In this document: positions 1 through 10,471 of the stretch, piece after piece | Position numbering within the stretch: position 1 is the first letter of the stretch | Layout of the letters: each line of letters starts with the position of its first letter | Source of the DNA: Platerodrilus igneus | Taxonomy: Eukaryota; Arthropoda; Insecta; Coleoptera; Lycidae | Length of the DNA: 64,000 bases | Reading direction: 5' to 3' | NCBI GenBank assembly: GCA_036346225.1 | Contig: JARFIW010001186.1 | Span: 879,501 to 943,500, forward strand | Notes under the pieces: model-generated | Told to the model about the DNA's origin: nothing | The model's input: only the letters and a program-made list of their open reading frames with translations | The model's database searches: none | Made by a program: the position numbers and the translations under genes

Positions 1-380
1 TTAAAATGATAATAAATTTAATTTAGAAATTTTCCGATATTAAAATTTATGCTGAATATTAATTTTGAAATTTTAATGTATTGTGAATATTGATGTAAAT
101 AGAGTTGACGTTGATGTTTGTGGTAGGAATGTGTTTGTTTTTTTTATGTATGAGGATGAAAGCTGTCCAGAGGAGCAGCCGAGGCGATTAACGGAAGAAA
201 ATCAACAAACCAGGTAATTCAAGAGGTTTCACAGCATTCTTTGGCGACCCAAAAGTGAGGCTCGAGTTCCAAATAAATTTTTGTGATTTTATTCCAGGAA
301 ACTGGCGATCTGAGAGAGAGAGTTTCGGTGTGTGTATAAATTTAAGAGTATATTAGAGTATGTGAGAGTGATTAGAACGT
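1..380 (+). mobile_element. LTR-retrotransposon leader, right part
   Basis: Noncoding DNA leading into the gag-like frame at 381. Positions 40-165 closely match 28745-28875, so this is one family with several copies in the window. A likely splice acceptor (pyrimidine-rich tract, then CAG at 168-170) precedes AGGAGCAGCCGAGGCG, which recurs at 28877. A segment at 241-266 (TTGGCGACCC...GAGGCTCGAG) resembles a primer-binding site complementary to the 3' end of tRNA-Lys. The left end lies outside the window. No LTR boundary can be placed, so calling it leader rather than LTR rests on the PBS-like motif and the gag frame that follows. Confidence 0.55.
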
Positions 381-1031
381 ATGCAGAGAAAGGAGTGGTT
401 AAGGAGTCAAGGAGTGGAAATTGGAAGTGACGATAGTGCATTGTGTGAGAAAATTTCGAAAATGGAAGAAGCTGGAGGCAGTAGAGATCAGTCGAGGACG
501 GAATCAGGAGAAACAGGAAATGAGTTAATGATGAGAATGTTAGAGGAAATGCGATTAGCTAGGGAAGAATCGAATAGAGCGATGGAGGAGTCTAATAGAA
601 AATTAGAACAGCTAAGCGATGAATCGAATAGAGCTAGGGAAGAATCAAATAGAGCGAGGGAGGAGTCCAACCAAAAATTAGAGCAGATAAGCGGGAAAAT
701 TGAACAAAATACTAAAGAATTTACAGAATTTAAAGATAGTCTTACCGTGAAACTGGGGGAAGTAGAAAATAGGGTGGAACAAAATGAGCGTGATATTACA
801 GGTCTTCGACAGGAAATGGGACATTTAAGGTCCGAAGTACGCATTTTTTGTGAAGAAGAGATTAATATAAAAATGACTGAAGTGACAGACTCATGTAGGG
901 ATCAGTTAGGCAGGGTAGAACGCGAAGTTAGTAGTATCAAATACAACATGTCAAATTTAACGGGGGATGGTCCCAGATTTTCTACAGGTGGAGTATCATT
1001 GGACCAACACATGAAGTTTTATGGCGATTAA
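381..1031 (+). CDS. gag: Gag N-terminal coiled-coil fragment, Ty3/gypsy-like
   Basis: A 216-residue frame, very rich in E, K, R, S and N. Residues about 45-190 are heptad-like, with imperfect internal repeats of the EESNRAREESN type (about residues 60-105), which predicts a long coiled coil. It follows a leader with a PBS-like motif, and a similar coiled-coil frame follows the leader at 63230-63520, so it is most likely the start of gag in this element family. The last residues (KFYGD) look like the beginning of a capsid region. The frame stops because the DNA changes into a second leader copy at GGCGATTAAC, so capsid, zinc knuckle and pol are all missing. Assignment to gag is by position and resemblance, not by a catalytic motif. 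Confidence 0.55.
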   Translation: MQRKEWLRSQGVEIGSDDSALCEKISKMEEAGGSRDQSRTESGETGNELMMRMLEEMRLAREESNRAMEESNRKLEQLSDESNRAREESNRAREESNQKLEQISGKIEQNTKEFTEFKDSLTVKLGEVENRVEQNERDITGLRQEMGHLRSEVRIFCEEEINIKMTEVTDSCRDQLGRVEREVSSIKYNMSNLTGDGPRFSTGGVSLDQHMKFYGD

Positions 1032-1217
1032 CAGAAGAAAGTCAATGGACCAACACAGTTAAGGTAATGAATAGCTTTTTGTAGGATTCACAGCATTCTT
1101 GACATCCAATTCGTAGGGGCTCGATTCGAAAAGCGGAGTACCCGGATTTTGGTGGTATCACAGCATTCTTGGACGCCCAATTCGTGAGGCTCGATTTTAT
1201 ACAGGTGGAACACAGCA
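1015..1217 (+). mobile_element. Second leader copy fused to truncated gag
   Basis: From about 1022 the sequence matches the leader at 28890-29010 (GGCGATTAACAGAAGAAAG onward). It holds two PBS-like segments, at 1101-1126 and 1171-1195, each preceded by CACAGCATTCTT. It runs directly into a (TA)n tract. The junction with the gag frame has the shared word GGCGATTAAC, which points to a microhomology-mediated deletion or template switch. Confidence 0.55.
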
Positions 1218-1237
1218 ATATATATATATATATATAT
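1218..1237. repeat. (TA)n microsatellite
   Basis: About ten TA units. It separates the retrotransposon leader from a segment resembling a Penelope pseudo-LTR, the same arrangement as at 29012-29055. Confidence 0.9.
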
Positions 1238-1238
1238 G

Positions 1239-1480
1239 ATTTGTTTCTTGACCTTTTTTTACAATAATGAAAAATTCTTGGGCGTATGTCATATACTGAT
1301 AAATACATTAACTATTTTTTTCCTCCTTAATAAACATTACACGTTTCAGTTATAAAATTAACTTTAACCACAAGTTAAAATCTAAAAATACACAACTTTT
1401 TTGATAAATAATAAAATTGCAATTAACTTATGCGTTAAAATTTATAAATAGTTTGTAATGCGATGCATTACGTTGGACAT
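1239..1480 (-). mobile_element. Diverged PLE pseudo-LTR-like segment
   Basis: The words TTCTTGACCTTTT, TTCTTGGG and CGTTTC follow one another as in the better preserved segments at 29056-29255 and 34150-34345, and as there it follows a (TA)n tract. Similarity is patchy and no ribozyme core survives. It may be a related but different family. Confidence 0.35.
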
Positions 1481-2303
1481 AAATTAGAAGAAAACACATA
1501 GTACTTAATTTTGAATAGACTAATTTGTTATGCGAACACTCTGTAGAATCTTTATTTCATATAAAAAGGTGTTTAGAGACCAAGGCTTGTCATTAAATCC
1601 ATATTCTTATTCCAACTAAACTAAAAACCACAAATGTAAGCGTTTTATTTCTGCAAATACATAGAGAAACTTGATGAACGGGTTTTGAATTATTTTAAAA
1701 TCACATAAATGTAAACAAATCAATTATACCCCTCCAATTATATAGTAGAAGCATTTCATGCTCTTTTAAAAAGCTTTCAGAATTATGAAAGAAAACTCAT
1801 TAATATAAACTTCAAATATAAGTTTTTGTAGTTTTAATTGAATAAATTCCATGCAATGCGACATAGGTTTAATAGATATTGTTGCAACTATCATAAAGTA
1901 ACCACAAACTTATCTAAGCATTCAGAAATTGACAAAGCAGAATACATCCGTATAGGGTTACAAAAAAACGAGGTAACCTTTTATATATTGGACTACAATG
2001 TCTGCAATTATAAGGTTTCAGATCAAAAAAGTTACAGAATCTACATAAATTATATTATAACAGGGACTCCCTACGTGCTATTTGTCATAAACGCAATAGC
2101 AATATTGTGCAATAATATGAAAAACCCCGGACAAGGTAGAAAATAGGAGAGGAATTGAGAGAATAAAACCAATTGAGATTGAATCAGTAAGACACTCTTA
2201 TAGAAGTCAGTCACCTAAACACATCGAAAATATAGAGTAAGACAATAGAGGCGGAAGAGGTTCTTAATGCTAGATCCCCCCAGTAAGATTAATTTAAGGA
2301 GGA
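1481..2303. other. Unassigned; gypsy 3' polypurine tract at its end
   Basis: No recognisable protein. A frame at 1838-2146 has a hydrophobic stretch near its C-terminus (YVLFVINAIAIL) but matches no family I know. At 2296-2303 the purine run AAGGAGGA, then A and TGTTGG, has the form of a polypurine tract joined to the start of an LTR. The stretch may therefore be the decayed 3' end of an LTR element. Confidence 0.25.
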
Positions 2304-3384
2304 ATGTTGGGATAGGCAGTTTTATAGTACAGAGCTCTAAGAAAAAATGTAAGATAATTCCAAAATGGAATGGCGGCGATCCACATGTAATGTGAAATAC
2401 CTCTGTAAGCGGCACGGTATATTCAACGCATAAGTGCGGATTTAATGTCAGACGACCATTTTGAAACAAAGAGGTAAGAATCCCTTCATTAAATTGGAAC
2501 TGTGCACCTGATTTGGAGCCAGAGAGCTGCTGTGTTTGGACCTTTACTAAATGATTAGGAAAAATCCCGGTGGTGGCTGGAAATTTTGAAATTGAAAAGT
2601 GAGTACTTTGTGGAACGTTTAAAAAACAATATTATGAATTTTTAAATGTTAATTGTATATTTTGGTAATAAGTGAAAATAATTAATTCGCTAGACTAATT
2701 ACTAAATTGAGATGTGAGAGTCGTTAGTGAAGTTTATGGTTTTAAAAGTATTGAATGTAAAATATTTTGGAAAGAACAATGTTATAGTGTAAAGTTGGTA
2801 TTGGACTGCTTTATTGTTTAAGGAAAGACATTACCATTAGGAAAGCAAGAAAATACGGAGCTTAACAAGTATTGCTGCTGGATTAGATTAAGTTTTACTG
2901 TTAGGGTTTAGTTCAACATCACCTGGCCACATTGCAGATAAGTAACGGTATTGTGTGCAAACAAGAAAAAATAGCGTACGCAAAGAAAATAGCCCGCACC
3001 ACATACTGTAACAAAAAAAATGATCAAAAGAATGCCATGTTCACTAGGAAGTCACAGAGTGGGGTGGGTCACAAAAAAAAGAAAACCACAAGAAAAAATT
3101 TATTTACAAACTGTTAATAAAAAAACACGTTACAAAATAGAAAAGCAACCCACGAAGACAACAATATTTGTCACATATATCCCAAAGGATTTACACAGTA
3201 CTAAAATCTTCGCATAAATAAGTAATACCCTCCTCAGTCACCTCAAACTAATTTTTAACCTCAATTCTAGTATTCACATTAAACAGAAATTAACAAAAAA
3301 TATTTTATGGATTGCTCTATCACTTGTTTAATACAATTTCCTAAATGTTTTATATTCTCTTCCTTAAATTCAAAATATTCATCC

Positions 3385-3390
<6 letters not shown>
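2304..3390. other. Unassigned AT-rich DNA (possible old LTR)
   Basis: It follows the polypurine-like run, so the first few hundred bases could be an old LTR, but no second copy occurs in the window. Short frames at 2932-3217 are rich in lysine and look random. Nothing else is recognised. Confidence 0.2.
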
Positions 3391-3429
<39 letters not shown>

Positions 3430-3594
3430 TGGTTGAATAATAAGAGCTTATTGACCTATACAAATCGGGCTAATAGCCATTAACAAAACAATAGCTTTAT
3501 TACTTCACAAGGGGAGGAAACATCCACTGACCGGCCGGTTTCAGATTCCTTAAGCTTTTATTATTTTCATAAGAGTTTGTTTACAGATACATCT

Positions 3595-3631
<37 letters not shown>
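3391..3631 (-). mobile_element. Hammerhead-repeat fragment between two (TA)n tracts
   Basis: TA tracts occupy 3391-3424 and 3597-3631. Between them the DNA resembles the ~506-bp unit of 46-56 kb (CAAATCGGGCT, CATTAACAAAACA, GGGGAGGAAACATCCACTGACC) and then turns back with TTATTATTTTCATAAGAG, which is the inverse of the unit. On the minus strand the 3' half of the hammerhead remains (GAAACC...GGTCAGTGG). The CTGATGA box and stem II are lost, so it cannot self-cleave. It is a rearranged, partly inverted partial monomer. Confidence 0.7.
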
Positions 3632-3636
<5 letters not shown>

Positions 3637-3839
3637 TCCCAAAAGAATATTTACAAAAGTCAAAAATGCACATTTATGTAATCGTTCTGGTATAACGTAG
3701 TGTAAACAAAGTGTCAATTTGTATCTTATATAATATACTTTTAAGCAAATGTAAAATCTTAAAATCTAAATAACAGGTATATATATATATATTTTGTTTT
3801 CATTTCCCCACAATATTTCCAAAAAAATTTAACATCGTT
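3632..3839. other. Unassigned, with a short (TA)n at about 3778
   Basis: AT-rich spacer between the ribozyme-repeat fragment and the LINE relic. Nothing else recognised. Confidence 0.3.
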
Positions 3840-4630
3840 AAAGTGCTTTTTTAACTTTGTTAATATAGCATGCATGATCATTGATAATAACTTCTTTACA
3901 TAACCATCTATGGTTTGAGAATAATATATAGTCATGCATATTGTTTGTTTTCTTATAAATTTTACGAGCCCTTTCTTTATTTTGAGTTAACATAATTGTA
4001 TCTGGGCTAAACTATTTGGGAAATTAACTATGTTTAGTATTTTTTAAAGGGACAAAGTAGCTTATTGTATAGTTCAAAATTTCATAAAACAGTGTGCTAG
4101 ACACTTGTATTGTTGTGTTGTTAAATAAGGCTTTCCAATTTATACTATGAAGGAACTTATTTTGTAGATGTATATGGTGCATGCCTAAAGTTTAGATAAA
4201 GATAAGTCCGGTCATTAGTTGAAGTAGTACGCTGTAAAGGGATAAGTTGCAAGTAAGGTCGGATGATGAACGTCACATTTAATAAGAGAGTTATCAGCTG
4301 GACTAATAATAATAGCACTGTTTGGAAATATTAGATCAAGGATGGTATCATTTTGGTTTTTAATCATATTGAACTGAGTGAGCCCTAATGACTACATTTC
4401 ATCGCAAAAAATTGAGGACGAATTTAATAATATGCTCTCAGCAAAAGCACCTTCACATTCATCATGTTGTTCCAAGAAATATCGAGCAAATTATAATCTA
4501 CCAATATCAAGATTGAGATTCTTCATATTTGTTTGAAATGTATTCTATAGCTTCAGTATGGCCAGTATATAGCTGTGCATCACATTTAGGGGGAAAATAA
4601 CAACAAATGACTAAGTGGATATCTCCATAC
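3840..4630 (-). pseudogene. LINE endonuclease relic (CR1/Jockey-like)
   Basis: Conceptual translation of the minus strand, across frameshifts, gives pieces typical of the apurinic endonuclease of non-LTR retrotransposons. These include GAFAESILLNSSSIFCDEM and SLGLTQFNMIKNQND followed by TILDLIFPNS, which is the usual motif before the catalytic S-D-H part. Further downstream on that strand is a linker with repeated basic residues (NKERARKIYKK). At least one stop and several frameshifts interrupt it, and no reverse-transcriptase motif follows. The clade is uncertain. Confidence 0.55.
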
Positions 4631-4639
4631 CATATGCTA

Positions 4640-5006
4640 ACCCATATTTCCTCTCTAAATGTAATTATAGTACGATACAGAAGGAACTGTTATCAATCAT
4701 ATTGGCAACGAAATACCTTAGAGATTACCTAATACGGAGTAAAATTTAAAATAGTGAGACACTACAAACCTTTACAATGGTTATTTTCCCTTAAGAAAAC
4801 CAATACTAAATTAGTTAGATAGAGACTGAAACTTGAGGAATTTGATTACGACTTAATATATAAAAAATGTAAATTAAATACAAATGCAGACTCGCATTCT
4901 AAAGTTGAAATAAACCCTTTAACTGTTGAAATGAACAATAACAATTACATTTGTGTAAACCCCAGATTCTAATGATATTACGGATCAAGACACAGAAAAC
5001 CTACTT
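4640..5006 (+). pseudogene. Ty3/gypsy RNase H relic
   Basis: Broken translation shows NYSTIQKELLSIILATKYL, then KPLQWLFSLKKTNTKLVR, a stop, and RLKLEEFDYDLIYKK ending in NTNADSHSKVEIN. These follow the order of a gypsy-type RNase H and its link to integrase. Frames change at least twice. The relic is cut by the hAT-like element at 5007; its continuation after 9103 is too decayed to identify. Confidence 0.65.
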
Positions 5007-5019
5007 CAGGGTGTCTACT
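5007..5019 (+). repeat. hAT-like terminal inverted repeat, left
   Basis: CAGGGTGTCTACT, which pairs with 9091-9103 with one mismatch. Confidence 0.6.
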
Positions 5020-5032
5020 CGAACAACTGAAT

Positions 5033-5889
5033 AAGAATTCAGTAAGTTTGTTGTGGTTTGTTTAGCATTTTTCTTAATCTTTTTTGGGAAGTTTTCTAAA
5101 TCATCTTTATTTACGTTTCGATCCATGATCTAGGATCGTTAAAATAATAAAAACTTCAAGCTTGACATTTATGACATAAATTGAAGGTGACTTTGATTTA
5201 TTGATGTTCGATATATTTGGTTTGAGTACATTAGGTGAAAATTTTAAAGTTAAAAGAATGATTGCCTTCAATTTGTGTTGCGGCCTGGGACCGACTTTTT
5301 AGGTAGCCAATACGCTTAACGTGAAATCAGCTGATTAATTTTTATTGGTAATTTCAAATAAATTCAATAATTTGAGGTTTGGAAAACATTTTTTAATATT
5401 TTTCTATTTATATGGTTGAGAGGATGGTTATTAAAGAAGTGTGTGATTATGTTACCGTAAGGCTTAAGCAGGCTTAACGTAATCACACACTTCTTTAATA
5501 ACCATCCTCTCAACCATATAAATAGAAACATGTTAAAAAATGTTTTCCAAACCTCAAATTATTGAATTTATTTGAAATTACCCATAAAAATTAATCAGCT
5601 GATTTCACGTTAAGCATATTGGCTACCTAAAAAGTCGGTCCCAAGCCACAACACAAATTGAAGGCAATCATTCTTTTAACTTTAAAATTTTCACCTAATG
5701 TACTCAAACCAAATATATCAAACATCAATAAATCAAAGTCACCTTCAATTTATGTCATAAATGTCAAGCTTGAAGTTTTTATTATTTTGACAACGATCCT
5801 AGGTCATGGATCGAAACGTAAATAAAGATGATTTTAAAAACTATGAGTGGTTTACTTCCCAAAGAAGATTAAGGAAAAAGAATTCAGTA
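5033..5889. repeat. Long foldback with 12-bp target duplication
   Basis: Two arms of about 360 bp (about 5095-5453 and 5474-5832) are near-perfect inverted copies around an ~18-bp centre. AAGAATTCAGTA occurs on both sides (5033-5044 and 5878-5889), so the whole foldback entered as one insertion. Each arm has a hammerhead-like 3' part at its outer end, GGATCGAAACG, but the CTGATGA box is absent. The head-to-head structure and 12-bp duplication resemble the PLE composite at 38-43 kb, so a PLE-mobilised noncoding unit is plausible. Confidence 0.7.
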
Positions 5890-6048
5890 GTTTTTCTGTA
5901 CTTTCCAGTACTTTAATTAAAAAATTCAGTACTTTTTGTTGCATGAAAAATGGAAAATAAGCGTGATCAAAATATTCAAATATTTTAATTAGTTAAAAGT
6001 GAATATACCTACATATTCAAGAATAAAGTGCATAGAAAATATTTTTAT

Positions 6049-8110
6049 TTATGAACTCTTCAGTCTCTTTTTTAATTTTTCTAATTCAGCATCGATCTCT
6101 AGTTCTTCTTCCTTGCGCTTTTCTGTAACCTCAACTTTCTTTAACTCGAGTGTCTTGATATCAGCATGCAATTGTTGAACATCTCGCTTCTTAGTAAGTT
6201 TTTCATTATGCTTAACTTTTAATGCTTCTCGCCTTCTGCAAGATGCATTTTGAAACTCTAAAATCATCTTCTTAGAAATTGTAAATTCGGAAAGGAGTTT
6301 TATTTTAGCAGTTAAAATTTTGTCATAAACAAGTCATTGGGCAACTAGCAATTCATTTAAAGTGTTTTCTACAAGGCATTCTTTATTTATCGAAAAACCC
6401 CTTTCAACCGAAGCATTGCCATGAAACATGATTAAAATTTTTTTAATAAAATTTAAAAATACAAATTCTGATAAGCCACACTCTTTACACCATCTCTGTA
6501 ATTTTTTGGAAAAATGTTTTAGAAAAACTAAACAATCATTTATAAATTTAGCAATATCAGGTTCCTTCAAACCCTCCGCCTTACAAACAACAGATGCCCC
6601 AAAACCAATACTCACATTTGCAATTGACTTTAAGTTTGCAATTTTGGTTATATCAATTGTAATTAGTTTATTAGGGGTGTTGGCTTCATTTATAATTTTC
6701 ACTGTAATGAAACGACTTCCGATATTATGCAAAATAGTATACAATTCCTAATATAAAAATGGTGTTAGAGGATAGTCCGGTTGAAAAAATTTCAAAAACG
6801 GTTCAATTTCTACACAAATTGATTTAAGAAATCTAGCTAGTAAAAGTTTATCTGCTAAAAAACCTTTTATCTTTTAGATTGTTCTACTCTCAGAACACTT
6901 CTTTAAAACAATAGATTATTCAACATATACCCCTACAGGTTTTATAATTTCAATAGCTCTGGTAGAACCAGAAAAGACTGTATAGTTAGCAAGTCTTGAA
7001 GGAAATCTTTAAAAAGATAATAGAGTGATCGTAAAAAATCTTGCATTTCCCAACCCGTCTTTTTTCTGCTGTTTTGAATGCCCCATGAATCACATGTATT
7101 CCACAAGTTCCAGTAGAAAACAGTTCAGGATCCTCACTGCTTTCATCTTTTAAATATTTGCGCAAGTCTTCAAGCATTCTTAGATTAACATTAAGACCAT
7201 CCATCCCTACCTGTACAATTTTCTTCAGAGACAAGCCCAACAAAGTTATAGATTCAATCAATTTATTCATTAAATCAACAGCAGTTGCATGTTCAAGGAA
7301 TGTCGAATTTAGAAATCGTGTTTGTACAGCATCTGTTGCCTCATCCCAAAATCTGACAATTATGTCCATCTGACCAAGTTGGGATATTTTATTAAGACTT
7401 TCGTCGAATTACAAAGTATAAAATGTACACTCTTTTAATTGGTTAGAAAGTTACTTTTGGATATAAGGTCCTAGTCCATACGTTATAGAATAAGCTATTT
7501 TATCTTTATGAAGTTGTAAATTTTTTGCTATCACACTATCTGGAAACAGCAGGAAAAACATCGGTGACAGTTGCAAAACTTCTCTCTGAGGAATGTGTCA
7601 TACCTCTATGAATACACCATAAAATTTTTGCTATACTTACTTCTTGTATTTGTAAGTAGGTTAACTTTAATATATTACTAATACCAGAATACGCTGAACT
7701 ATCTTTTGTTAAGGAATTAGGTGCACTTGTACTTGCTACTACTTTATCACCATCAACAACGACAAGTCCTGTATTGGTATTTAAGTATTCAATACCCATG
7801 CTAATTATAGGCACTTTAAAAAGTGTACTTTGAGTCCCCATCAGTAAAGGTTGCACAATTTTCAAATGTTTTTATCTTTTGCGCATGTTTTAACACAATG
7901 TATACCACCTTGACTAACATCAAACTCCTTTCTGCACATATTACAAAGCATGCGAAATTTATCTTCACAGGCCGTAACCACAATCTACACTTCTCTAAAT
8001 CTCACCATAACGGATTAAACTGGCATTTACTGGGCATATTAATAAAAAAAAGCACTACGGTGCTAAATTTGTTTCAAAATATTAATAAAAACTCTCGCAA
8101 TTTAAATTAG
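6049..8110 (-). pseudogene. hAT-like transposase, broken
   Basis: Read on the minus strand from about 8077, the pieces come in one order. They are an N-terminal zinc-finger-like part (MPSKCQFNPLW), a region at 7865-7536, FDESLNKISQLGQMDIIVRF near 7400, a 7369-6986 frame (VQVGMDGLNVN, CGIHVIHGAFKT), and a C-terminal piece at 6744-6334 with FHGNASVERGFSINKECLVE. The last corresponds to the C-terminal dimerisation region of hAT-type transposases of the widespread HGNASVERGFS family. A basic coiled-coil tail follows at 6267-6049. Stops and frameshifts separate the blocks, so the protein is not made intact. The superfamily call rests on remembered family motifs; the family is solid, the superfamily name less so. 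Confidence 0.65.
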
Positions 8111-9090
8111 CAGCACATAATAAAATCACCGTCATCGTGTTGTAACTTGTATTACAAATAACAGTTGAGTCTGCTAAATTTAATCTTTTAATAAGTATAA
8201 TGAGGAAGGAAAAACAATAGCTTACTTCTTTAAAGTAAGTTAAAAAATGCAACTCTGAATGAATGGTCCAAAGATCCCGTTATGACTAATACAACTCACA
8301 ATAACAAGAAGGGATGTTTAAACTAAAAATGTAAAAAATCGTCGATTCAATCAACGGCAAAGCAGTTGAGTAATTGCGAAGTAGGAGGACGTGGAAAACT
8401 GTCAGAAATCCATTTTGTTGGCTAGTAAACTAAAATACGGATAAAAATTTTGAAATGATTATGTTTATCTTCTGCTAACAACTCTACAAATTTCACCACT
8501 GAACGACTTGCATTCGAAAGTAATTTAGAGGTTATCATGTTTCTTATTAACGTTTTTAATAAATTATAAAATGAATTGATGCACTCTTTCACCAATTCCT
8601 TTTAGACTTGTAAAGTGATGATACATCAATTATCAACCGAGATGTATTATTCAGATCAATACGTGCAGAAATAGACGGCCCTTGCTAGAGTGCCTAAAGG
8701 TCCAGCATTAAAGCACTTAAATAATTTAATTGAGAAGAGCGGATTTAGTCTGAAGAGAGATGTAATGTAATTTGTTTTCGATTATGAATGTATTTACGGC
8801 CGTTGTATCCGTTCAGGCAATTTTTAGTAGTAAAACATTTCTAACAATAACGTAATATCTGCACACTATTTTTGCATATATGTACCTATATATTTTTAGG
8901 CACTTTAGCAATCACAAAAGTTTTATTTTATACACAATAAAAGACTACAAAATAAAAGTCAGACTTTGTAATGTCTAAAAGCAGACGCTTAATTTCCGTA
9001 CATGAAGTATAAATTCCGCACTTTTTACGCATATCCGGACTTGCTCTACAAAATCAGCACTTTTTCAGTAGTTTCCGAATTTTCCGTACC
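8111..9090. other. Noncoding interior of the hAT-like element
   Basis: AT-rich, no frame of interest. The last ~100 bases carry AGTAGTTTCCGAATTTTCC-type words near the right terminal repeat. Confidence 0.35.
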
Positions 9091-9103
9091 AGTAGACACT
9101 CTG
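9091..9103 (-). repeat. hAT-like terminal inverted repeat, right
   Basis: AGTAGACACTCTG, complementary to 5007-5019 except for one base. Confidence 0.6.
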
Positions 9104-9350
9104 TCAATATTGAACTAAATCTCCTCAGCCAAGCTTATAAATGTCAGACACATGTAAAATGTCTGATGCCTAATACAAATTTAACTTACCACTTTGCTGA
9201 TTCATACAAAACACTTAAATTGCAATCAAAGTAATTCTACAATTTCATTGAACTTATTCTAGACTTACACAAAATGTTGATCATCCTCAACGGAGTATGC
9301 AACTGAACCATCAAAGTTTTACGTAGATTGAGTGAAAGTTACATAAAATA

Positions 9351-9634
9351 TGTAAAAGTATATGTTAAAGAATTGATCTATGACACTAAAATCGATAGTG
9401 TAATCTTCTAATGTAACCGTGAGTTGCAGTTATGTTACTATTAGTTCTAATCATCTGTCATTTATTTTATATAAATTTAAGTTAGGTTAATGCACTCTCT
9501 CGGTCTAATGGCGTACGGCGTGGTCACATTATATAGATGTAATATTGTATGTATATTATTAAAAACATTGAAGTCTGGAATAAATGTATAAAATAAAGTG
9601 TTATTACAACGACTTAGGTTTCCATTAATTAACA
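9351..9634 (+). repeat. Copia 5' LTR
   Basis: 284 bp, TG...CA ends. It contains TATATAA-like (about 9468) and AATAAA-like signals (about 9591). It differs from the 3' LTR at about 9394 (G against C) and about 9500 (C against T). Confidence 0.93.
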
Positions 9635-9648
9635 GGTTATGGGTCCAG
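9635..9648 (+). promoter_or_regulatory. Primer-binding site (initiator tRNA-Met half)
   Basis: GGTTATGGGTCCAG directly follows the LTR. It is complementary, bar one base, to the anticodon arm of initiator tRNA-Met, the internal priming site known for copia-type elements. Confidence 0.75.
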
Positions 9649-9712
9649 ATTGTTAGATGGTTATTATAAAAACAGATTAAAAAAGAGAAAATACAATACA
9701 ACTCTGTTCATC

Positions 9713-10471
9713 ATGGCCCAAGGAAATAAAACCCATTATAATATAGAATTATTATCTGGTGGTAATTATACGAATTGGAAGTTTAGGATGCAGTTGATTT
9801 TAGGAGAAAATGGAGTAAAAGAATTAACCAAGGAAGTAATTGTTTCGCGATTAGATGAAGAACAGAAAAATAAATTTGAAAAACAAAATAATAAAGCGAT
9901 GTCTTTGATAGTACAGTGTATTTCGGATACATACTTGGAATGCTTGCGTGAAAAAGATACTGCGTTTCAAATGTGGAAAGTCCTCGCGGAAAAATGTGAA
10001 AAGAAGGGACTACCAGGTCAATTATTTTTAAAAAGGAAGCTCCTGTCAATGTAGTTAAAAGAAGGGGAGTCGTTGCAGAAGTTTATGGTTGAATTTGAAG
10101 AAGTAGTTCAACAACTAAAAGCTACGGGAGTAGTTACTGATGAAAAAGACCTGATATGTAATTTACTATTAGCACTTCCTAAGTCGTATGAAATGGTGGT
10201 TACAATTATCGAAAATCTGCCTACCAATTCTTTAGATTTTGAATGCGTTAAAAATAAATTGCTAGCTGAAGAAGAAAAGAGACAAGTAGGAACGAAAAAT
10301 TATGAAACAACTAATCAGGCAGCTTTTAATATTGCAACCGGGTGCTATAGATGTGGTAAATCTGGACATTTTAAGCGGGAATGCAGGACTCGTCTACCAA
10401 ATACAAGATGGGGTTATCAAAACAACTATTCTAGGGGTTCCAGGAATTTTAGAGGAGAACAGAAGCAATAG
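9713..10471 (+). pseudogene. gag: Copia gag with one nonsense codon
   Basis: The likely start is ATG at 9713 (MAQGNKTHYNIELLSGGNY), because the copia-type Gag motif NYTNWKFRM follows at once; an earlier in-frame ATG at 9650 gives an atypical extension. A TAG at 10052-10054 breaks the frame and the same frame resumes directly after it. The second half ends in a CCHC zinc knuckle (CYRCGKSGHFKREC), which binds the element's RNA in the particle. The frame closes at 10471, while protease lies in another frame, so a further shift near 10440-10480 separates gag from pol. Copia normally has one continuous frame. Confidence 0.85.

Larger units (their letters stand above)
5007..9103 (-). mobile_element. 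Decayed hAT-like DNA transposon
   Basis: The ends are short inverted repeats, CAGGGTGTCTACT at 5007 and its near-complement at 9091-9103 (12 of 13 match). Further inside, both ends repeat AGTRCT/AGTACT-rich words. The transposase relic lies on the minus strand at 6049-8110. The 8-bp duplication expected of hAT is not visible (ACCTACTT on the left, TCAATATT on the right), so one flank has probably changed. The element sits in a gypsy relic and has a foldback inserted near its left end. Confidence 0.6.

Noticed and set aside
488..844. 118-residue minus-strand frame rich in Ser/Leu
   Set aside because: It is the antisense of the repetitive coiled-coil gag frame at 381-1031.
5820..5850. Functional hammerhead in the foldback arms (GGATCGAAACG)
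   Set aside because: GATCC/GGATC and GAAA fit, but the CTGANGA box reads TTGACAA and no stem I is visible. Kept only as a hint of origin.
4999..9111. 8-bp target duplication for the hAT-like element
   Set aside because: ACCTACTT and TCAATATT do not match, so the duplication is not claimed.
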